Shown: positions 16,784 to 25,478, counted from the first letter of the stretch. The stretch: 64,000 bases of DNA from Streptomyces fuscichromogenes (GCF_014645815.1 NZ_BMML01000003.1:248001-312000); one strand, 5' to 3'. Notes: a model not told the origin generated them from the sequence alone. Made by a program: numbers and translations.

Positions 16784-18535
16784 TCAGACGGCGTCGGCCG
16801 GGAAGCGGCCGGCGTAGATGTCCTTGATGTTCCAGTGCCCCGGGGTGGGCACCGGTTCGTTGACCATGGGGACGTCGAGCACGGCCGGGCGCCGGGCCGC
16901 GACGGCGTCTTCGAGCGCCTTGCGCAGGTCGCCCGGCGCGTTGACGGTGTAGCCGTCGGCGCCGCAGGACTCGCCGTACCGGGCGAAGTCGGGACTGTAG
17001 GGCCGGCCCTCGGCGTCGGTGAACTCGCAGCCGTGGGAGCGGCCGAAGGACGAGGCCTGAAGGTCGGCGATGGTGCCGTGGGCGCGGTTGTTCATCACCA
17101 CGAAGATGACGGGCGCGCCCTGTTCCACGGCCATGGGGAGCGCGGGGAGCTGGGCGCTCATGCCGCCGTCGCCGATGAGGGCGACCACGACGCGCTCGGG
17201 CCGGGCGATCTGCACGCCGACCGCGGCGGCCGGTCCGAAGCCCATGGTGGAGGCGCCTCCCGGAGTGATGAAGCGGCCCGCCTCGGGCAGTTCGTAGCAC
17301 TGCGCGACACCGTTCTTGTTCCAGCCGACGTCGGTGACCAGGATCGCGTCGTCGGGCAGGGCCTCGCGCAGGTCGGCCAGGATGCGCTGGGGCCGCAGCG
17401 GGAAGTCGTCGCTGCGACCGGCCTCGCGGGCCGCCTCGAACACGCCGGTCCGTGCGGCGGCGATGCTCTCGCGCAGGCCGGGACGGGAGACGGGCGTGCC
17501 CTGGCGGGCCCGGACCGCCGCGCCGATCTTCTCCAGGGCGAGCTCCACATCCGCCACGGCACCGATGTGCACGGGGTAGTTGCGGCCGATCTCGGCGGGG
17601 TCGATGTCGATCTGCAGCAGCCTGCTCGGCGGGAAGTTCCATGTGTAGGCGCTGTCCCACGAGCTGGCATCGGTCTCGGCGAAGCGGGTGGCCAGCGCCA
17701 GAACGACATCGGCGCCCCTGGTGCGTTCGTGGGTGCTCTCCAGCCCCCAGAAGCCGGGCATGCCCAGCAGCAGCGGATGCCGGTCGGACACGACGCCCTT
17801 GCCCATCAGAGAGTGGGCGAGCGGGATGTCCAGGTGCTCGGCGAGTGCCAGCAGCCCGGCGCGTGCGCGGGGGCTGCGCAGACCGCCGCCGAAGTAGATC
17901 AACGGGCGTTCGGCCGCGAGCAGTTCCTCGGCGAGCTGTCCGGCGGTCGCCTCGTCCAGGCCCGGCCGGCCGAGGTGGCCGGGCAGTGGATGGGTACCGT
18001 CGTAGGGCGCGACCGGCCGGTTGAACAGGTCCATCGGGATGTTGATCAGAACGGCGCCGGGGCGTCCGCTGGTGGCGGTGAAGAAGGCCCGCTCGGTGGC
18101 GCGGGGGAGATCCTGGACCCGCTGGACCTCCCAGGTGCGCTTGCAGAAGGGCCGGTAGATCGCCGTCTGGTCGGCGTCGGCGTGGAGGTTGACCTCCTGG
18201 TGCGGGTGCCGGCCGTAGTAGTAGGAGGGGATGTCGCCGGTGATGACGACCAGCGGCACGGAGTCCAGGGCCGCGGTGGCGACGCCGGTGACGGCGTTCA
18301 TCATGCCCGGCCCCACATGGGTGAGCAGTACTCCGGGGCGGCCGGTGGCCCGGGAGTAGCCGTCGGCGGCGTGCGCGGCGGCCTGCTCGTGCCGGGCGAT
18401 GACGAATCGGACCGAGCTGGGACCGAGAGCGTCGAGAAGGGCGATGTTGGTGTGCCCACAGGTCCCGAAGACGTACTCGACACCGTAGGACTCCAGCTGG
18501 GCGACGAGGGCTTCGGCGGCGGTCACGGTGGTCAC
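16784..18535 (-). CDS. Thiamine-pyrophosphate-dependent enzyme, acetolactate-synthase superfamily
   Basis: The 583-residue protein has the three-domain TPP plan. The catalytic Glu is in RHEQAAAHAADGYSRATG (E50). The middle domain follows from about residue 190. The TPP/Mg motif is GDGGMSAQLPALPMAVEQ ending in MNNRAHGTI. The residue pattern after NN differs from anabolic acetolactate synthases (NNGxLG), and there is no linked small subunit gene, so a dedicated 2-oxo-acid decarboxylase or carboligase is more likely than amino-acid biosynthesis. It overlaps the upstream aldehyde dehydrogenase by 4 bp, consistent with decarboxylation of a 2-oxo acid to an aldehyde handed to that enzyme. Confidence 0.88.
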   Translation of the reverse strand: MTTVTAAEALVAQLESYGVEYVFGTCGHTNIALLDALGPSSVRFVIARHEQAAAHAADGYSRATGRPGVLLTHVGPGMMNAVTGVATAALDSVPLVVITGDIPSYYYGRHPHQEVNLHADADQTAIYRPFCKRTWEVQRVQDLPRATERAFFTATSGRPGAVLINIPMDLFNRPVAPYDGTHPLPGHLGRPGLDEATAGQLAEELLAAERPLIYFGGGLRSPRARAGLLALAEHLDIPLAHSLMGKGVVSDRHPLLLGMPGFWGLESTHERTRGADVVLALATRFAETDASSWDSAYTWNFPPSRLLQIDIDPAEIGRNYPVHIGAVADVELALEKIGAAVRARQGTPVSRPGLRESIAAARTGVFEAAREAGRSDDFPLRPQRILADLREALPDDAILVTDVGWNKNGVAQCYELPEAGRFITPGGASTMGFGPAAAVGVQIARPERVVVALIGDGGMSAQLPALPMAVEQGAPVIFVVMNNRAHGTIADLQASSFGRSHGCEFTDAEGRPYSPDFARYGESCGADGYTVNAPGDLRKALEDAVAARRPAVLDVPMVNEPVPTPGHWNIKDIYAGRFPADAV

Positions 18536-20034
18536 GGGATCTCCTTGGGCAGCTCGCGGCTGTCGCCCCAGACGGACAGTCCGCGCAGGACGAGGGTCTT
18601 GACCACGGTGTAGTCCTCGATGAGCCAGCGAGGGGCCTCACGGCCGAAGCCGGAGTCCTTCACACCGCCGAACGGCACGTGGTCGAGGCGGAAGTTGGAG
18701 CTCCCGTTCACGATCAGTCCGCCGACCTCCAGGCGCCGCCAGGCGGTGAGGACGCGGGTGATGTCGTGGGTGAACAGGCCGGCCTGCAGTCCGTACCGGC
18801 TGGCGTTGCACTGCTCCAGGACGCCGTCGAAGTCGTCGAAGGGGATGACGGCGACCAGCGCGCCGAACACCTCGTGGACGACGACGGAGGCGTGCGGGGG
18901 AGGGTCGGCGACGATGGTCGGGGCTGCGGTGGCACCGTCTCGGGTGCCGCCGCGGATCACGCTCGCGCCCAGCTGACGCGCCTCGCTCGACCAGGTGACC
19001 ACGCGCTCGGCCGCGTTCTCGTCGACCATGGAGCCCACGTCGGTGCCGTCGTCGAGCGGATCACCGACGACGAGCGCGTCGACCGCCGCGGTGAAGGCGT
19101 CCAGGAAGTCGGCGTAGCGCGAGCGGTGGACGTACACGCGCTGGACGGAGATACAGCTCTGACCGGAGTTGCTGTATCCGGTGCGGGCACAGATCAGGGC
19201 TGCCGCCGCGGCGTCGGCGTCCTCGCACACGATCGTGGCGGCGTTGCCGCCCAGTTCGAGCGCGAGTCGTTTGCGCCCCGCGGCGCGTGCCACGGCGGTA
19301 CCCGTGTCGGCACTGCCGGTGAAGCTGATGACGCTGACCGGATCGGCGGCGCACAGGGCGGCACCGACGTCACCTCCGCCGTGCAGCAGCTGGACCGCCT
19401 GGTGGGGCATGCCGCTGTCGAGGAGCAGGGCCACGACGGCGGCCGAGGTGGCCGGTGCCTGCGGCGGAGCCTTGACCAGGGTGGTGTTGCCGGCCGCGAA
19501 GGAGGCGCCGAGCTTGTGGGCGAGGAGGTTGGCCGGCGCGTTGAACGGTGTGATGGCGAGGGCCACTCCGGCGGGCGCCCGGTAGGTGAAGGCGGTGTTG
19601 CCGATGCCGGTGTTCCAGCCGGCCACGGGCAGCGTCTCGCCGTCGATACCGCGAGCCTCGGCCGCGCAGACCGCGAACGTGGAGGCCACTCGGTCGATCT
19701 CGGTGCGGCTGTCCTTGACGGGTTTGCCCAGCTCAAGGGCGAGCAGGCGGGCGAGCCGGTCGCGGTGGGCGAGCGTGTCGCGGGAGGCGGTCTCCAGGAT
19801 GTCGGCCCGTGCGGCGGGCGCGAGGCCGGCCATCTGCCGTGCGTAGCCGCCGGCCTGCTCGACCGCGGTGTCGATCTCGCGCCGGGTGGCGGCAGGGGCA
19901 CGGCTGACGGTGCGCCTCAGGTACGGGCCGGTGCGCTCCGTGGGAGGGCCGTCGCCGCGCCAGCGTCCGGCGATGTAGGGGAGTGCCTCGACCACGGCGC
20001 TCTGGTCGGCGGCCTTGAGGAGGTCTTGCAGCAT
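18532..20034 (-). CDS. NAD(P)-dependent aldehyde dehydrogenase
   Basis: The ATG at 20034 follows GGAG at a good distance and gives 500 residues, the family norm; the frame is open further upstream but only as an antisense shadow of the IclR gene. Motifs: AITPFNAPANLLAHKLG, the glycine box SFTGSADTG, LELGGNAATIV with the general base Glu, SNSGQSCISVQR with the catalytic Cys, and EVFGALVAVIPF. The SGQSCISVQR version is typical of the lactaldehyde/vanillin-type branch. It is the first gene of the six-gene minus-strand operon and faces the IclR regulator across a 213-bp promoter region with palindromes. Confidence 0.92.
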   Translation of the reverse strand: MLQDLLKAADQSAVVEALPYIAGRWRGDGPPTERTGPYLRRTVSRAPAATRREIDTAVEQAGGYARQMAGLAPAARADILETASRDTLAHRDRLARLLALELGKPVKDSRTEIDRVASTFAVCAAEARGIDGETLPVAGWNTGIGNTAFTYRAPAGVALAITPFNAPANLLAHKLGASFAAGNTTLVKAPPQAPATSAAVVALLLDSGMPHQAVQLLHGGGDVGAALCAADPVSVISFTGSADTGTAVARAAGRKRLALELGGNAATIVCEDADAAAAALICARTGYSNSGQSCISVQRVYVHRSRYADFLDAFTAAVDALVVGDPLDDGTDVGSMVDENAAERVVTWSSEARQLGASVIRGGTRDGATAAPTIVADPPPHASVVVHEVFGALVAVIPFDDFDGVLEQCNASRYGLQAGLFTHDITRVLTAWRRLEVGGLIVNGSSNFRLDHVPFGGVKDSGFGREAPRWLIEDYTVVKTLVLRGLSVWGDSRELPKEIP

Positions 20035-20048
20035 CACATCTCCAGAAA

Positions 20049-20065
20049 AAACCATCTGATGGTTT
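20049..20065. promoter_or_regulatory. 17-bp perfect palindrome, IclR operator candidate
   Basis: AAACCATC at 20049-20056 and its reverse complement GATGGTTT at 20058-20065 flank a single T. It lies 15 bp upstream of the aldehyde dehydrogenase start, in the divergent IclR promoter region, where binding could block or activate the six-gene operon. IclR proteins commonly use palindromes of about this size. Confidence 0.7.
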
Positions 20066-20143
20066 CCATGGACTGCTCTGTGGACTGGCGTGTAACGTAC
20101 GGGCGCCGAGAGGCCGTGGCAATAGGTCGGCGTGAGGAAGTTG

Positions 20144-20156
20144 AAACCAGCGGTTT
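20144..20156. promoter_or_regulatory. Second IclR operator-like inverted repeat
   Basis: AAACC at 20144-20148 and GGTTT at 20152-20156 surround AGC. The half-site matches that of the palindrome at 20049, and the site lies about 95 bp away on the IclR side of the divergent promoter region. The two together look like a pair controlling both arms. Confidence 0.55.
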
Positions 20157-20247
20157 TCGAACGGAGCCCGCTTGTTAGAAGCTGTCCGCCTTGAGTGCCG
20201 CACCGGAGAACGGGTCGAGCGGCCGACCACTCGACGAAGGAGACCGC

Positions 20248-21015
20248 GTGGACACAGAGCAAGGACAGGGCGGCGTACGCAGCGTGCGACGGGCTCTGGA
20301 CATCCTGTCGCTGCTGACCGAAGATCAGCCCGCCGTCCCTCTCAAGGACATGGTCGACGCGACCGGCCTGCCCAAGACCACCGTGGTGCGCCTCGTGCAG
20401 ACGCTGGAGCAGTACGGGCTGCTGTGGGCGACACCCGCGGGCTACACGGCCGGACCCGGCCTGTGGCGCTGGGCGCATCTTGCCCACACCAGCTGGGAGT
20501 TGCCGCCGGACACGCAGAAACTCATGCGCGAGCTGGTCGACCGGCGCGGGGAGACGGCGAATCTGATGATCCGGCGCGACATCCACCGTGTCTGCGTCGC
20601 CCAGCAGGAGAGCCCCCAGCCCCTGCGGCATGTGGTGCGGGTGGGCGACGAACTGCCGCTGTGGGCCGGGGCCTCGTCGAAGGTGCTGCTCATCGGGGCC
20701 ACCGATGGGCTGCTGCAGCGGGTCGCCTCCGCCTCCCCGTACGGCGTGTCGCACGTGCAGCAACTGCGGCTGTGGGCCGAAGAGGCCGCCGGCCGCGGGT
20801 ACGCCACCAGCCACGGCGAGCGCGACGTCGGCCTCACCGCTGTCGCCGTGCCCATCCGCACCCAGTCGGGCGTCGTGGTTGCCTCGCTCTCGTTGAGCGG
20901 CCCCAGCGCACGCATCACGGAGCAGGACGTCGAGGCGTTCGCGGAAGACCTGCGGGAGACGGCCGCGCACATCGCCTCCCAGGGCTTCCACCATCCCCTG
21001 GGGCCGCGTACCTAA
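20248..21015 (+). CDS. IclR-family transcriptional regulator
   Basis: The GTG at 20248 has a strong GAAGGAGA site; the frame is open to a TTG at 20191 but without one. The 255-residue product starts with the IclR winged helix: VRSVRRALDILSLLTEDQPAVPLKDMVDATGLPKTTVVRLV in outline. The effector domain follows, with PLWAGASSKVLL, RGYATSHGERDVGLTAVAVPI and the late SLSLSGPSARIT motif. It heads the plus-strand arm and faces the aldehyde dehydrogenase operon, so it most likely controls both arms in response to the pathway substrate. Confidence 0.93.
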   Translation: MDTEQGQGGVRSVRRALDILSLLTEDQPAVPLKDMVDATGLPKTTVVRLVQTLEQYGLLWATPAGYTAGPGLWRWAHLAHTSWELPPDTQKLMRELVDRRGETANLMIRRDIHRVCVAQQESPQPLRHVVRVGDELPLWAGASSKVLLIGATDGLLQRVASASPYGVSHVQQLRLWAEEAAGRGYATSHGERDVGLTAVAVPIRTQSGVVVASLSLSGPSARITEQDVEAFAEDLRETAAHIASQGFHHPLGPRT

Positions 21016-21064
21016 CCATGCCGGCAGCGGCGCCCCAGCAGGCGCCGCCGGAAGGAGACGTCAT

Positions 21065-22273
21065 ATGGACGTTCGCCCACTAGACGGAATACGCGTTCTG
21101 GATCTCACGAACGTGCTGGCAGGCCCGTACTGCAGCTACCAGCTCATGCTCATGGGTGCCGAGGTGGTCAAGATCGAACGTCCGGGCCAGGGTGACCTGG
21201 CCCGGAGCCTGGGTCCCGACACCGCGCTCAACAAGGACGGCGTCGGGGCGTCCTTCCTGGCCCAGAACGCGGGCAAGTCATCCCTGGAGCTGGATCTCAA
21301 GGACACCGCCGACCGGGCCCTCTTCGAACGGCTCCTGTCGGGGGCGGACGTCCTGCTGGAGAACTTCCGGGCCGGTGTGCTGGAGCGGATGGGCTACGGT
21401 GCGGAGCGCCTCGCCCAGCTCAACGGGCGCCTCGTGTACTGCTCGATCTCCGGCTTCGGCCAGGACGGCCCGATGAGCGACGCGCCGGCCTACGACCAGA
21501 TCGTCCAGGGCCTCACCGGGATGATGAGCATCACCGGCACCGCCGAGACCGCACCCCAGCGGGTCGGCTTCCCCGTCTGCGACACCACCGGCGGGCTGAT
21601 GGCCGCCTTCGCCATCAGCGCCGCCCTGCTCCACCGCGAACGCACCGGGGAAGGCAGCCGTCTCGACGTCTCCATGCTGGAGGCGTCGCTGTCCACCATG
21701 GGCTGGGCCGTCTCCAACTACCTGGTCAGCGGCATTCCCCCGGAACCGCTCAGCGATCAGAACCCCACCGCGGCCCCTTCCGGCACCTTCCGTGCCCTGG
21801 ACGGGCCCCTGAACATCGCGGCCAACCAGCAGCGCCAGTTCGAGACGCTGTGCCGGCTGGCCGGTGCGCCGGAACTGATCACCGATGATCGCTTCGCCGA
21901 ACGGGAACAGCGCAAGATCCATCGCGAAGAGCTCAACACGGCCCTGAACGAGGTGCTGTCGAGCCGCGCCGCCGCCGACTGGGAGCGCGAACTGAACGCC
22001 GCCGGTGTCCCCGCCGCGCGGGTGCTGACCGTGCCGCAGGCCCTGGAACAGCCGCAGCTGGCGCACCGGAACTTCATCACCCGACTCAGTCATCCACGAC
22101 GTGCCGGACGACCGCTGCACGTCGTGGGCAACGGGGTCCTCGTCGACGGGGAGGCGTTCGGTCCGCCGGCACCTCCGCCGCTGCTGGGCGAACACAACGC
22201 CCGGCGGGAGGAGATCGCGAACCGGTGGGCGAGCGCGGCCACCGCGGCGGCCGGAGAGGCCGCCGCCTCATGA
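21065..22273 (+). CDS. Class III (CaiB/BaiF) CoA-transferase
   Basis: The 402-residue protein has the family III CoA-transferase features: DGIRVLDLTNVLAGPYC, LGAEVVKIERPGQGD-type segment (here MGAEVVKIERPGQGD), DVLLENFRAGVLERMGY, and FPVCDTTGGLMAAF containing the catalytic Asp (D173). AAGGAGA precedes the ATG. These enzymes move CoA between carboxylic acids. The four-base overlap with the following lyase-like gene suggests that the CoA ester formed here is its substrate. Donor and acceptor acids are not visible from sequence. Confidence 0.92.
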   Translation: MDVRPLDGIRVLDLTNVLAGPYCSYQLMLMGAEVVKIERPGQGDLARSLGPDTALNKDGVGASFLAQNAGKSSLELDLKDTADRALFERLLSGADVLLENFRAGVLERMGYGAERLAQLNGRLVYCSISGFGQDGPMSDAPAYDQIVQGLTGMMSITGTAETAPQRVGFPVCDTTGGLMAAFAISAALLHRERTGEGSRLDVSMLEASLSTMGWAVSNYLVSGIPPEPLSDQNPTAAPSGTFRALDGPLNIAANQQRQFETLCRLAGAPELITDDRFAEREQRKIHREELNTALNEVLSSRAAADWERELNAAGVPAARVLTVPQALEQPQLAHRNFITRLSHPRRAGRPLHVVGNGVLVDGEAFGPPAPPPLLGEHNARREEIANRWASAATAAAGEAAAS

Positions 22274-23082
22274 CCAGCGCACAGGACGCGGACGCACAGT
22301 GGTGGGCCACCGCGGTCAGCCATGTCGAACCCGGCAGCATCGAGCTGCGCGAACGGCCGGTACAGGATCTCATCGGCACCGTCGGTCTCGTCGACGTCAT
22401 CTGGCTGATGCTGCGCGGAAGCACACCTGCGCCGCGCGAATCGGCCCTGCTCGAAGCCGCCCTGGTGGCCGGCGTCGACCATGGACCACAGGCTCCCTCG
22501 ATCGCTGCCGCCCGCATGGCGGTGACCTGTGGAGTCGGCCTCAACAACGCGGTCGCCACCGGCGTGAACATGCTCGGTGACACCCACGGCGGAGCCGGCC
22601 AGCAGTGCGTGGAGATGCTCACCGACATCCGCGACCTGCGGGCGTCCGGCGGTGGTTGGCAGCAGGCCGCACAGGAGGTGATGGCCGACTGGCAGAGCCG
22701 TTCGAGATACCTGCCGGGCTTCGGCCATCGCTTCCACCCCGTCGACCCGCGGCGCGATCCGCTCATCCGGCTGGTCCAGCAAGCGGTTTCTGACAACGTC
22801 GTCGGCGGCGACTTCCTCAACGCCGGCCTCGCGGTCGAGGGCATCCTCAGAAGACGCCGGGCAGGCGCCCGCCCGGTGCCGATGAACATCGACGGAGCCA
22901 CCGCCGTCATCTACGCCGAACTGGGCTTCTCCGCCCCGCTGGCCCGTGGCCTGTTCGTTCTGAGCCGGTCTGTCGGCATCCTGGCGCACGCGTGGGAGGA
23001 GAGCGGGCAGGGGCGCCGCAACAAGGGCCCCATCCCGCGCGACGTCCTCCCGGCGCGGCTGCCCCAGCCGAAAGACGCGTGA
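22270..23082 (+). CDS. Citrate-synthase-superfamily protein, citryl-CoA-lyase-like
   Basis: At 270 residues it lacks the large N-terminal domain of citrate synthases (about 370-430). All three catalytic positions are kept: His in GDTHGGAG (H106), His in LPGFGHRFHPVDPR (H153) and Asp in MNIDGATA (D208). Short members of this group are called citryl-CoA lyases, cleaving a citrate-like CoA ester to acetyl-CoA and a 2-oxo acid. It overlaps the CoA-transferase by ATGA. The combination predicts that a tertiary hydroxy acid is first CoA-activated and then cleaved. Synthesis in the reverse direction is also possible. Confidence 0.85.
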   Translation: MTSAQDADAQWWATAVSHVEPGSIELRERPVQDLIGTVGLVDVIWLMLRGSTPAPRESALLEAALVAGVDHGPQAPSIAAARMAVTCGVGLNNAVATGVNMLGDTHGGAGQQCVEMLTDIRDLRASGGGWQQAAQEVMADWQSRSRYLPGFGHRFHPVDPRRDPLIRLVQQAVSDNVVGGDFLNAGLAVEGILRRRRAGARPVPMNIDGATAVIYAELGFSAPLARGLFVLSRSVGILAHAWEESGQGRRNKGPIPRDVLPARLPQPKDA

Positions 23083-23153
23083 ACAATCCGCGTCGCATCT
23101 CTTGCCACCCGCCCCCGCGCATCCCTAACGTGACCTTCCGCCCATCGGCGACC

Positions 23154-23188
23154 ACCGTACGGACCATTTGAACCGTACAGCGGACCAT
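23154..23188. promoter_or_regulatory. Direct repeat upstream of the quinoprotein gene
   Basis: ACCGTACGGACCAT (23154-23167) is followed by a second ACCGTAC (23172-23178) and GGACCAT (23182-23188) with three extra bases between the halves. It lies about 105-140 bp before the PQQ dehydrogenase ATG, in a 210-bp gap with no gene. A binding site for an unknown regulator is possible. Confidence 0.35.
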
Positions 23189-23292
23189 GATCCGCCTCGC
23201 GGCCTTCCTCTCCTCCGCCTTCCTCTCCCCGCCTCAGACTCCGCAGCCCCGCCACTGACGGGTATGTCAGGACGCGTCATGAAAGAGGGACC

Positions 23293-25440
23293 ATGGACAG
23301 ACGCAGTTTCCTCACGTCGACCGCGGCCGGAACGGCCACCACCGTCGCGCTGCTCCACGGCACGCCCGCCCAGGCCGCCCCCGCCGGCCACCTGGCGCGG
23401 CCGGTGCCGGACCAGGCCCACGCCGCGACCGGCACGAACTACCCCAAGGCCGGCGGCAACCTCGGCAACCACAGCTACTCCTCGCTCAAGAAGATCACCA
23501 CCGGCAACGTCCGCAAGCTCGGCGGCGCGTGGCACGTCAACCTGGAGAACGGCTCCACCTCATCCGCCCAGCAGTGCGCCGTCATCGCCCAGAACGGCGT
23601 GCTCTACCTGGCCACCACCCAGCAGAACGTCTTCGCCGTCGACGGCCGCACCGGACAGGTGAGGTGGAAGACGAACGTCGGCAGCCAGACCACCAACATG
23701 CGCGGCCTGGCCCTGGGCGAGGGGCTGGCCTTCACCATCTCCGGCGACAACAAGGTCTACGGCCTCGACCAGAGGACCGGCGCTGTCGTATGGAGCCGTG
23801 AACTGTTGGTCGAGGACCAGGGCGACCCCGGCTGCGACCCCGCCTCCGGCCAGTGCGGCGGCAGTAAGGGCGGCCTCGCCGGAGCCGCCGTGTACTGGGA
23901 CGGCCTGGTCTACATCGGCACCCAGGGCAGCACCGCCGGCGCCCGCGGCCGCGCCTACGCGCTGAACGCCCGTACCGGCGAGGTCGCGTGGGTCTTCTGG
24001 GGCACACCCGGCCCGGGGGAGTACGGCAACGACACCTGGGAGGGCGACACCTGGAAGACCGGCGGCGCCGTCTGCTGGATCCACCCCGCCGTCGACCCCG
24101 AACTCGGCCTGGTCTACTGGACGTTCGGCAACCCCTATCCGCGCACCGACGGCTCCACCCGTGGCGGCGACAACCTCTTCGCCAACAGCCTGGTCGCCAT
24201 GGACGCCAAGACCGGCGAGCGGCGCTGGCACTTCCAGTCCGTGCACCACGACATCTGGGACTACGACGGTGTCATGTCCCCGGTGCTCGCCGACATCCTG
24301 ATCGACGGCAAGAAGCGCGGGATCGTCGTCTACGGCAGCAAGACCGGCATGTACTACATGCTCGACCGCGCCACCGGCAAGCCGGTCCACGGCATGGAAG
24401 AACGCCCGGTCCCGCAGCACGCGGCCCAGAAGACGGCCCCCACCCAGCCCTTCCCCGGCGGCGAGCCCTTCGTGGCGACCGAGCCGCAACTCGACAAGGC
24501 CACCCGGCCGGTGCCCTTCTACCCCACCGGCGGCGTGTTCGAGGTCCACTGGGACCGCGCCACCATCATCTTCCCCGGCGCGGGCGGCGGCGCCGACTGG
24601 TCCTCCCCGTCCTTCAGCCACCGCACCGGTCTGGTCTACGTCGGCTACGGCCTCATCAACTCCGCGTACTCCAACACCCATGGCGGCCGCGTCAACACCG
24701 CCCGCCCGCTGGGGGAGTACTTCGCCGGCGGCCTCGCCGCGGTCGACCCGCGCACCAACACCGTCGCCTGGCGACAGGAGGGCGAGTGGTCCCTCGCCCA
24801 CGGCAACGGCGTCCTGAGCACCGCCGGCGGCCTTCTCTTCCAGGGGCGCCCCGACGGCGTGCTCACCGCACTCGACGACCGCGACGGCAGCGAGCTGTGG
24901 ACCTGGCAGTGCGGCGCCGGCGTCAACACCAACCCGCTGACCTACGAGATCGACGGCGAGCAGTACGTCGCCGTCCTCGCCGGCGGCAACGGCCTGCCCT
25001 ACCCGGACATCCCCAAGGGCGACCACCTGTGGGCGTTCCGGCTCGGCGGCAACGTCAGCCCCGCCGCCGCCCCCACCCCGCCGTCCCAGCGGAACCAGAT
25101 CCGCACCGCCGCCGTGACCGGTGAGACCGCCGGGAACACGGTCACCCTCGGCCGGATCTGGGACAGCACCAGGAACGCCCCCGGCACCACCGAGAACCTC
25201 GTCGCCCAGAACGCCATGTCGCCACAGCACCTGACCATCGCCAAGGGCACCACGGTCACCTTCGTCAACCCCGCGGACAACAGGTCCGCACACGGCGCGG
25301 TCTCGTTCTTCGAGGCCGAGTTCGACACCGGACTGCTGATGCCGGGCCAGTCCTTCTCGTACACCTTCGACACCCCCGGCGAGTACTTCTACAACGACCC
25401 GATCGCCCCGCAGAACACCGGCAAGGTCGTCGTCCGGTAG
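23293..25440 (+). CDS. Tat-exported PQQ-dependent dehydrogenase with cupredoxin-like tail
   Basis: The 715-residue protein starts MDRRSFLTS, a twin-arginine signal, with a likely cleavage after AQAA near residue 29. Residues about 45-585 are an eight-bladed quinoprotein propeller with repeated W-docking motifs (VYGLDQRTGAVVW, YALNARTGEVAW, LVAMDAKTGERRW). HHDIWDYDG (318-326) holds the catalytic Asp and a second Asp two residues later. A Pro/Ala linker (about 589-610) leads to a cupredoxin-like domain. There the usual C-x-x-H-P-x-x-M ligand loop reads YFYNDPIAPQNTG, so copper ligands are missing. AGAGGG precedes the ATG. It heads a PQQ biosynthesis locus, which supports PQQ use. The substrate is unknown. 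Confidence 0.9.
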   Translation: MDRRSFLTSTAAGTATTVALLHGTPAQAAPAGHLARPVPDQAHAATGTNYPKAGGNLGNHSYSSLKKITTGNVRKLGGAWHVNLENGSTSSAQQCAVIAQNGVLYLATTQQNVFAVDGRTGQVRWKTNVGSQTTNMRGLALGEGLAFTISGDNKVYGLDQRTGAVVWSRELLVEDQGDPGCDPASGQCGGSKGGLAGAAVYWDGLVYIGTQGSTAGARGRAYALNARTGEVAWVFWGTPGPGEYGNDTWEGDTWKTGGAVCWIHPAVDPELGLVYWTFGNPYPRTDGSTRGGDNLFANSLVAMDAKTGERRWHFQSVHHDIWDYDGVMSPVLADILIDGKKRGIVVYGSKTGMYYMLDRATGKPVHGMEERPVPQHAAQKTAPTQPFPGGEPFVATEPQLDKATRPVPFYPTGGVFEVHWDRATIIFPGAGGGADWSSPSFSHRTGLVYVGYGLINSAYSNTHGGRVNTARPLGEYFAGGLAAVDPRTNTVAWRQEGEWSLAHGNGVLSTAGGLLFQGRPDGVLTALDDRDGSELWTWQCGAGVNTNPLTYEIDGEQYVAVLAGGNGLPYPDIPKGDHLWAFRLGGNVSPAAAPTPPSQRNQIRTAAVTGETAGNTVTLGRIWDSTRNAPGTTENLVAQNAMSPQHLTIAKGTTVTFVNPADNRSAHGAVSFFEAEFDTGLLMPGQSFSYTFDTPGEYFYNDPIAPQNTGKVVVR

Positions 25441-25478
25441 GCGTCGGCCCACCTCCTCGAACGACGTAAGGACGCTCC

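Noticed and set aside
16784..18535. TPP enzyme as a biosynthetic acetolactate synthase
   Set aside because: No regulatory subunit gene, a different motif after the Mg-binding NN, and a catabolic operon with importer and aldehyde dehydrogenase.
20035..20994. Upstream extension of the aldehyde dehydrogenase frame
   Set aside because: It runs antisense to the IclR gene. The ATG at 20034 with GGAG upstream gives normal family length.
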